From: Siderastrea siderea
Taxonomy: Eukaryota > Cnidaria > Anthozoa > Scleractinia > Rhizangiidae
Assembly (NCBI GenBank): GCA_964030785.1
Contig: OZ034968.1
Span: 62,265,399 to 62,329,398 of the forward strand
DNA: 64,000 nt
Reading direction: 5' to 3'
Positions 57,201-64,000 of this stretch are shown one piece after another. The stretch's first letter is position 1; the number at the start of each line of letters is the position of its first letter. Position numbers and translations under genes: made by a program. The notes below the pieces were generated by a model that did no database searches, was not told the origin of the DNA, and saw only the letters and a list, made by a program, of their open reading frames with translations.

Positions 57201-59640
57201 CGGTAAAGTGAAGGCATTTTCCTTGCATATCTTCAAGGTCGATACGAAGAATATTGGACCACTCAGCGTGGCATGGTATGCCACTGGTGGGTGGTTTCGT
57301 AGTGGGGTTTAAGTTTCTTTTGCCAAGATTTGTTCCGATGACATGTTCCACACTGGCTAAAGATATTCCTTTCAAGTCGTTAGGTAGAGAATAAAACACC
57401 TTCTTTGAAGCCGAGTAATCTTGATCGTCAAGGAACAAGGTGCCTTCTTTTTCGTTGTAGGATAACCTCAGTCCTAGTATGGACATTTTGTGCTTTCGGA
57501 TATCGCTTGTTTCACTAGCAAAGCCACTGTACAAATGAAATGTGTTTTTGTCGTCACTTGTGTACCACTTGCCATTCCTGAGTCAGAGAAACACATTTAA
57601 AAAACTTGAAATAAGTTTTCAGTCAGTTTTCGCATTCTGTTCAATCCACTATTGCCGACCATACGCACTCAACCTTGCACGCGATCAAACACGGAATAAT
57701 AACACTCAGTTGCTTCGTGTTGCAAGCTGGATTATACTCCGGTCTTGTGGACTTCCTGTAACCGGCGTGTGACCTTTCCTTACCTACGTTTACAAGTTGG
57801 TATGCTTACTTTTTGATAAACTTAGGAGGTTTAGCTTCGTTAAGGTGCTGTGTTATTTCTTGTTCGTATCATACGCATACTATTTACCTGTACCGAACAT
57901 TGCGTTTCATGTTTTTCTTAATACTGAGAGCACTGTGCAATGGATTTATCAGGTCATCCAACATGTCAAATGTCACTTGAAAGGAGGACTCGCCACTTGT
58001 CATCTCGTCCCACCTGGGTGCTTCTTTCTGATCCATCCACTTGTCCCCAGACACAGATTTTTTGGGGGGGTTTGTGGTCGACTTTTTGCTGGGACATTTT
58101 TCAAGACGGACATCCGACAAAGAAACGGGGCCCTGAAACGAAATTTAAAGATTCAAATAGTCAAAATGAACATCATCACAAGAAGGGTTGATAGTGCTAA
58201 GATGAAAAGCGAACGATCGACTTTGTCAGTTGCTGTATACTGGACGCGACCGGGGCATTATGTTTAAAAGAAAGCGGCATACGGGAAGCCTTGAGTTGGC
58301 GGAAATATGTTTTCCGAAAAATGATACTGAAGTCAAGAAAAAAACCCAAGAAATTTAGCCTTTTTGTTTTGTTTGTTTGTTGTTGATGTTGTTGTTGTTG
58401 TTGTTGCTGCTGTTGTTGTTTGATTTTGCTTTTGAATAAAAAATATATGACCAACTTGCTGCAACAAAAAAAAGACGGTACCTCCTCCATGTATATTTCA
58501 ATTGCTCTTTTCAAGCTTGTCCTTTTCTCCATTATCGCTGTCTCCAAACTTTGACGGCTATCATATTCACAGTAAATTTTTTTCTTCTTTCCTTTGATGG
58601 GGTAAGTATAATAGAACTTGCGCCCATCTTTCTCTGTCTCCAACTCCGCTGCTTTTCCTTCGCAGCCCCAATTTACCTGAAGGCAATAATGACAAACAAT
58701 CTGTAGTACATTCCTTAAGTCTGCTATCGCCAAAGTAGAAAAAAATCAAACGTAAAAAGTTCCTTAGACGTTAAATTTCTTGCAGACCCTTCCTAATCGG
58801 CCGTTGCTGTTCTGTGTGTTTGCGCATTTTTTTTGTTCTTGGTGTTGGTTTTTGGTTTTCATTTTTTGGTTTTCTTCTTGTGCGGGGAGGGATTAAGGCC
58901 TTAAACATTAATTTAAACTAAATCTGCAATGTATAATAACCTGACAACCTGGGATATGCAGGAGATTATGAGATGGCTGAATTTCAAAAGTTTCAGTGCA
59001 GTTTAAATCAATCTTTTTCTATGTATCACCTCCAACTAAAAATTGTGACTTTCCTAGTATCTATTTAAACTCATTTATAGCTTCCATATATATAGTTTAA
59101 CTATTCAAATCCTCTGATTTCTATTCTCCTAGGGTACTGTTCGTTTTGCGAGTAACAAGTTATTTTTTCTTTGCTGTGGCATTTGCAGAAAGAGATTGGA
59201 CGGCTCAGTAATGCAATAAGAACAAACCTTCTCACTTGGAAACAAGTCATTCGCGCGAAAATTCACCAATTCCGTAATGGAACCCATCAGAAATTTATAC
59301 GCCTTCGGGTATCGAGGAATCGACTGCAGCCATTCTTTAAATTCCGTCTTAAATGTTGGAGAGTAAACATCAGAGAGAATGGACGCAATATCCTGGCTTC
59401 CTCCTTTTGCTTCGACCTCCGTGGATGTTGTTTTTGTTTGTTGTCTGAATGACGTGCCTCCTTTTTTTTCGTATTTGGCGCCAACACTTGCAAATAGGCT
59501 TTTGTATTCTAATTCCATCTTCTGAGAAAACTGGGTCTTCGTTCCTGCATCTTTGGCGTCCATTCTCTTTCGTATTTCTAGTTGTCCGCCAAACCTCGCT
59601 GACTTTATGTAATGAGTTCCCCATCTTTGAATGAAGTTTT
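54122..59640 (-). CDS. MACPF (perforin-fold) multidomain protein, 3' part of the gene
   Basis: Exons on the minus strand, each phase-compatible with the next: 59228-59640, 58482-58676, 57888-58132, 57097-57577, 55863-56238, 54582-54710 and probably 54122-54201. The first carries the C-terminal part of a MACPF pore-forming domain including its signature. A lysine-rich linker follows, then a region resembling the farnesoic-acid-methyltransferase-like family (PF12248), then a furin-like cysteine-rich segment. MACPF proteins oligomerise and insert into membranes; in cnidarians they serve in immunity, development or venom (family knowledge), and which applies here cannot be read from sequence. The N-terminal MACPF exons and signal peptide were not found in the window or could not be recognised. 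No stop or frameshift was seen in the first six exons. Confidence 0.72.
54582..54710 (-). CDS. MACPF gene exon: furin-like Cys-rich repeat
   Basis: 129 nt from CACTTTTTAG to GTAAGG; reads GCTAPHDATKCQKC, then CVHECPKDFM and ECV. Cysteine spacing fits furin-like (FU) repeats, as in growth-factor receptor ectodomains. Confidence 0.72.
55395..55575. repeat. Degenerate TG-rich pentanucleotide array
   Basis: TGTTG/CGTTG/TGCTG-type five-base units over about 180 bp in a MACPF gene intron. The Cys/Val/Leu-rich ORF across it is an artefact. Confidence 0.85.
55863..56238 (-). CDS. MACPF gene exon: end of the FA-like region and start of the Cys-rich region
   Basis: 376 nt from CTCTGTTTTAG to GTTTGT. 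The first part (FESYFVCITISGQNTLIEYG and FDIRFYAFGNKDDPV) completes the FA-like fold. The last part (NMCAKSCHRHCDPVAG) opens a furin-like cysteine-rich repeat. Confidence 0.7.
56665..56855. repeat. Dispersed repeat, copy 2 (partner of 52850-53060)
   Basis: Shares the CCCTTAGACACATTTTGACA core and the following blocks with copy 1. Located in a MACPF gene intron. Confidence 0.6.
57097..57577 (-). CDS. MACPF gene exon: start of the methyltransferase-FA-like region
   Basis: 481 nt from TTTCTCTGACTCAG to GTAGGT. After a beta-rich segment (HKMSILGLRLSYNEKEGTLF) it reads ILRIDLEDMQGKCLHFTAAS and FYVVFSASPKN, then RYVVEIS. This resembles the farnesoic-acid O-methyltransferase-like domain found in many invertebrate extracellular proteins; despite the name, enzymatic activity is not implied. 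Confidence 0.65.
57888..58132 (-). CDS. MACPF gene exon: second linker segment
   Basis: 245 nt from TTTCGTTTCAG to GTAAAT, phase 0 in and 2 out. Reads SDVRLEKCPSKKSTTNPPKK and later FQVTFDMLDDLINPLHSAL. No family recognised; an alternative donor (GTACAG) lies six bases earlier in the same phase. Confidence 0.65.
58376..58425. repeat. (TTG)n microsatellite
   Basis: TTGTTG runs with a few TGC/TGA interruptions, in a MACPF gene intron. Poly-Gln ORF on the minus strand is an artefact. Confidence 0.9.
58482..58676 (-). CDS. MACPF gene exon: Lys-rich linker
   Basis: 195 nt, phase 0 at both ends, from TTATTGCCTTCAG to GTACCG. The peptide is rich in Lys, Glu and Tyr with a pair of cysteines and no recognised domain. 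A (TTG)n microsatellite lies in the following intron. Confidence 0.7.
59228..59640 (-). CDS. MACPF domain exon (signature and C-terminal half)
   Basis: 413 nt between the acceptor AAGAAACAG and a GTTTGT donor. It starts with the MACPF signature (W-G-T-H-Y followed by FGG about eight residues on), then a helical charged part and the final domain helices. The phase (one base carried in) shows that at least one upstream exon exists. Confidence 0.8.
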
Positions 59641-61085
59641 CTGTTTCTTAGTGGAACAAAATAATGTTAACGTACATGCATATACACCTCTACTTTATAA
59701 TCCTTCTTATGTGCTTCTTTTAAATCTCCGTAAGCACAAACTGACTCCCGCTTCCCAATGTGCGCACACGGTCAAACTCAACTCATCACAGCAGGTGCTG
59801 TTAACGAACATGTATATGCCTGCACTTAAGCTTATGACAATAGTTTTTTTGTGCCTCTCTTAAATCTTCGTAAACACAAACTGATTCTCGCTCCCCGACG
59901 CGAGAACACGGTCAAACTTAGCTCATTACAGCACGTGTTGCTTTCACAAAAATGACCGTGTTATCTTAAGAGCTCCTGACCAGAAATATCGAGAATCCCA
60001 CGACAGAGACGAAATTTCATATTCCATCTTATTTCACCAAAAATACCTCTTTGGTAAACTATTTTCAAAAATCATATTTAAAAGTTCATCCGCTTTTTGT
60101 TTTTTCCAAAATTTAAATAAGTTCGAAATACGGCGAGAAGCTCGCTTGCGCCCCCCGGAAACAAGGGAAAATCGTGCATTTTTAGCAAGCTCGTACGCAA
60201 CAATGGAAATCGTTCCCGTTTTGCCATTTGGCTCATAAGTACATCATTCTTTCCTCTATCCAAAAATACAAAAATCGGATGTAAATTTGTATTTTTAGTC
60301 TGCTTGTTGACCTGTTGAAGATACTAACCTTGAAGGGTTCAAAGTCAAAGTGAAATTTGGGTCAACTTCAAAGGCTTATAACTGACCTAGCATATGTATT
60401 TCAGACCAAAAATATACATCAACTGTAAGCTCAAGCATTCCTTTTCACTCTCTGAAAGTGTCGTTTTTGGCCCGCTAAAGGCCACTCGTGGAGAAAAAAA
60501 ATTGTGCTGGGCATTTTGAGCATTTCGGTAGAACGGCCGCTGTCACGCGAGCCACATCGGTTCCACTAAAGCAGTCATAAAACAAGGTTTCATTGGCTCA
60601 TCGTTTTGAATAGGTAAAAGTAAAAATATATACTTTTCACTTAGAGGTAACTATGTTATTATGGCTTAGGGGCAGCCCGGTTTACTTGTCTACAATGCAA
60701 ATTTATTTATAATGTAAACAATGTCATTTGATTGATCCAAACTGATAAACCAAAGATACTCTCACCTTAAGACACCATCTTGTGAATCTCTTGGTCCAGG
60801 TTATCACTCCTTTTACCAGACTTATTGGCTGCAGTAGTCATGACAATTTGTAGATTGAAAAACCAAAAGTTACAACCACGTCAAACTATGCACTCCGTAT
60901 TCAAATTAGCATAAATGTGCGACATGAAATCTGAACTTTTCGTGATAGGATAGCGTGACGCAGTGACTCAGAAAGCTGGAAAACCCAAATGGGCTTAAAC
61001 CAGGAGCCATTACTTAGACATAAATGTTAGTTTTCCGGTAAATAGCCGTTTTGAATGTATATATACGAAGTGACACTTCTCTAAT
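59641..61085. other. Upstream of the visible MACPF exon; no exon recognised
   Basis: The missing N-terminal MACPF exons should lie here or further right, but none could be supported. A duplicated block (AAATCTNCGTAANCACAAACTGA and ACACGGTCAAACT) occurs at about 59725 and 59865, a diverged 140-bp tandem pair. Confidence 0.4.
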
Positions 61086-61260
61086 GAGGGAAAGGATCGT
61101 AACGGTCATTTGCAATTTCAAATACTTCAGCAGGGTCCGATCATTTACTGTTAGAGGGCAGTGGGGGGTGGATGGAAAAAACCAAAATATTCCCGCAAAG
61201 CTTTTGTGGAAGAAAGACCGCAAAAACACCAGGGAAAGAAAATTCAAGCAAAGCTTTTAG
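61086..61260. repeat. Direct repeat, copy 1 (second copy at 61690-61850)
   Basis: Both have GGTCATTTGCA, a diverged ATA-TTT segment, ATCATTTA/ACCATTTA, TTAGAGGG, GGGTGG-like and AAGCTTTTGT blocks in the same order, about 600 bp apart. Confidence 0.5.
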
Positions 61261-61359
61261 TTTCAATAAAAAAAAAATAATAATAAATCATAATCGTAAT
61301 AACAAAGCTGAAAAAAGCAAAAATTTAATGATACGTCTCTTATCGTCTTTGATCAGTTT

Positions 61360-63179
61360 TAAATGGACGTGTGAGTGCTATTTTAAGTCTCGTGGGACAC
61401 ATTCAGTTAACAAAAACGCCACCACAACAACAACTTGAAACTATTTCTTCTAGTACGCTGGTGTGGGGTAGTTTTCTTCTAAGTTTCAAAGGAGGTGTTT
61501 ACAAGTCAAAACGCTCGCAGTGAAACTGAGAAAGTCCAAGTTTCTGATTGCCGTTCTTTGCGAATGCCATCAGCGCAGATGTCGTACTGGTCGTACACAG
61601 TGAGATGTTCCAGTTGAAACCTTGAGAGGATGTCTTGTTTTGCTGTAGTCAAATTGGTTCGTTTTATTTTATTTTTTTTATGAGGGGAGGTATGCTAGGG
61701 GTCATTTGCAGATTCAGATATTTTATGGTCGGACCATTTATTTTAGAGGGGGTGGTTGGAAAAATAAGAAAAGTTTGATTTGGAAAGCTTTTGTACAAGA
61801 AACGCTGCAAAAGCTTTGTCGCAAGAAGAAAGTAAAGAAAGTAGCTAATTCGGGAGAATTGTGTACATCTTTTGCAATCGCTGCTAGGCCTTGCACCGTC
61901 GTAGGAAGGTGTGGTATGATACCTGTGCTGAAATCTCAACAGCCGTCTGAATCCTTAGGCTTTGCCACACGGATCGAGTTCCAAACGGTTCCGGTTCTGA
62001 TAGGTCTTCTGAAACTGCTATCCGTACCGTCAATCCGGTCCAGTAAAGGTCCGGTTTTTGGACCAGCAAAAATGCAGGAACCGTTCCGGTCCCATATTGG
62101 ACAGGTACTATGTGAACACCTTGACCGGTTCGTTTTGGTTCCAATAGCGTAATTTAGGCTTGGGCACTAGTTAAATATATCGCGTGTATCAGTGTTGTGT
62201 TTCTGATTAAACTCATCTAGAAATTTAAAGAGAGACCAAACTACTGTCTGCGATAGCATAAATGCCACATAACTTATTGTAATTCTGGGTTTAAAGCTTG
62301 AAAAGGTTAAAAGCTTGTGTATTTTGGTTGTGTATTTTGTAATCGGCAGGGATGGGGTAATTTATTATCTGGCCAGAGGCCTTTGGCTTCTTTCAATCCA
62401 TAGATTCAGCCTTCTTCGATCGTCTTTCACGCGTTTTGGTCTGCCGGTGGGTAACTTATTGGTACAAACAGCTGATTTTCTGACGTTGGTCCAGAAGTGG
62501 ACTGGTACCGGACCATTTCTGTACCGGTTCCGTGTGAACAGATGCTCATAAATGAAACGGTCCTACGTGAACAGATCTGGTCTGGTCCAGAACCATTTGG
62601 AAACTGTTCTGTGAGAACATAACCTAAGACGTTGTTCGTAAGTTTGGGAGAGGGATGGGCCTTAAGAGAAGAAACAAAGAAAGCTTCCCGCTTCGATGAT
62701 AACAAAAAAAAGTCTTCCTCGAAAACAAAGTTCAATATTGGCCATTCATCAAGAAGGAAAGTGGACGCAGATGCGGTACCGTGGGCGGAAATAAGCCGGA
62801 TCGCTAGGTTCCGGGGAGGTGCCTGACGGCCCAGCATTAGCCACTGCGTTCTTTTAGGGTCTAGCGGCAAACGATTTCCGTGCCTTTGAAAAATAAACCT
62901 CTTTGAGTACAGCGAGACAAGACATCCTCTCAAGGTTTCAACTGGAACATCACATCGTGTACGACCAGTACGACATCTGCGCCATGAGCAGCAACCGGAA
63001 ACTTGAACTTTTTTAGTTTCACTGCGAGCGCTTTGAATTGTAACTCCTTTAAAACTTAGAAGGAAAGTACCCTACATCAGCCTACTAGAAGAAATGGTTT
63101 CAAGTCGTTCTTGTGGTGGCACTTTTGTTAACTGAATGTGTCCCACAAGACTTAAAATAGCACTCACACGTCCATTTAA
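61360..63179. mobile_element. Element with very long (about 280 bp) terminal inverted repeats
   Basis: 61360-61640 recurs as an inverted copy at 62905-63179. Matching blocks are AAATGGACGTGTGAGTGCTA, CACATTCAGTTAAC, TCTTCTAGTA, GTACGACCAGTACGACATCT (inverted) and CCTTGAGAGGATGTCTTG. The 1.25-kb interior includes GGTCCGGTTTTTGGACC-type short palindromes and no transposase that I recognise. It is either a large non-autonomous DNA transposon or an inverted duplication. Confidence 0.65.
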
Positions 63180-64000
63180 GGAGGCTCGCAACAGTTTTTT
63201 TGGCCTTGGAGTGTATCTTTTGAAGTCAAAATTTCGCATAGAAGATAAACCTCGATTTCCTTGATACTACACCACCTTTTCAAAATATGATCAAAGTTTA
63301 TTTTCTCACTGGTTTCCTAGCAACAGCTGTCACCATAGCAACGGTAATGGACAACCCCTCATTTTAAATAATGTCGAATATCTCGAAAACTAGTCAGACA
63401 CTTTATGACGAAACTTGAACTATTTGAACTACTCAACCTACACAACTTGTACGCGAAATTAGAGAAAAATCTGTAAGAGCGTTTTCAAGTAAATCGTGAT
63501 TTATTTTTTACGGGCTGATTTTGGCCATTCCTGCAATTTTCTCCAATATTTCAAGAAAGATAAAACTTAACACTTTCTCTTCTCAGTTGAAGGATCTTTT
63601 ATGATATCAAAACATTCTTAATGTACATTGAGCTTCCTAGGTGGCTGCGATTTTAAGATATTTATATTTAAAAACTGCTAAATTCCAGCACAAATCAGCC
63701 AAAAAGTCCGTAATTTGCACAAATAGAAATATTTCTAAACTGCCCTTACAGATTTTTCTCTTGAATTGATTGACGTTAGAATAATAATTCTTTTTGATGT
63801 TCCAGCAAGTTTTAGGCTGAATAAACATTTCTGTTATTAGATAAGAAGGCTGAATCTTGGTCAAGTTTCAGTCGTTATTAACTTTCAGCGAGTAACAGTT
63901 TTATTTCGTTTTTCGTGGTCTATTTCACGGTTATTCACGTGCAGTGAATATTAATACACGCTGCGCTTGTGTCCTCTCGTGCGTTTATAATTCCCTCTCA
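63180..64000. other. No gene recognised at the right edge
   Basis: AT-rich; contains a CTAGCAACAGCTGTCACCAT and AGCAACGG motif of a type seen in several dispersed repeats. No exon supported. Confidence 0.4.

Noticed and set aside
58197..58733. A 178-codon frame with poly-Gln after the MACPF linker exon
   Set aside because: The exon ends at a GTACCG donor at about 58482; the Gln run is intronic (TTG)n.
60750..60845. Possible first exon of the MACPF gene (MTTAANKSGKRSDN frame on the minus strand)
   Set aside because: The frame meets a stop before the only good donor and the phase does not fit the MACPF exon. It could be a 5' UTR piece, but support is too weak.

Overview
The window is eukaryotic nuclear DNA. 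It is AT-rich, its genes are split by GT-AG introns, and it is crowded with transposon debris and satellites. The gene content and the repeat families (short inverted-repeat elements, BEL/Pao, Penelope-like, tRNA-headed SINEs) fit an anthozoan cnidarian, most likely a stony coral. That assignment is my inference from recognised families, not a database match.

Layout. 1.4-2.5 kb (-): an intact intronless class A GPCR. 3.0-6.9 kb: a tandem duplication, a Harbinger relic and an inverted-repeat element carrying a dead RecQ-like helicase. 7.5-14.7 kb (-): a pentraxin-TSP1-pentraxin gene with stops or frameshifts in most of its exons, interrupted by SINEs, a LINE and other elements. 14.7-22.5 kb: mostly small transposons. 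23.6-37.3 kb (+): a seven-exon receptor gene that I reconstruct as 565 residues. It has the layout of an ionotropic glutamate receptor, but its pore is TMSTVGYGD, the potassium-channel selectivity filter. Its third intron holds a minisatellite of about 4.8 kb with 15-bp units, itself interrupted by a foldback element. 38.1-39.5 kb: a second 15-bp array related to the first, with orientation switches, followed by a decayed tandem repeat of about 85 bp. 40.9-44.2 kb (-): a pentraxin-domain gene with intact exons. 44.9-51.4 kb (-): a decayed BEL/Pao retrotransposon joined to a duplicated Penelope-like fragment. 54.1-59.6 kb (-): the 3' part of a gene with a MACPF (perforin-fold) domain, a charged linker, a domain resembling the farnesoic-acid-methyltransferase-like family, and a furin-like cysteine-rich end. 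59.6-64 kb: repeats, including an element with roughly 280-bp terminal inverted repeats.

The most interesting item is the potassium-filter glutamate-receptor-like gene. All six of its splice junctions are phase-compatible and no exon has a stop, unlike the broken pentraxin gene nearby. The GPCR, the receptor and the secreted pentraxin and MACPF genes would all act at or outside the cell surface, but nothing in the sequence shows that they are co-regulated. Exon edges were read by eye from splice consensus and reading phase, without transcript evidence.
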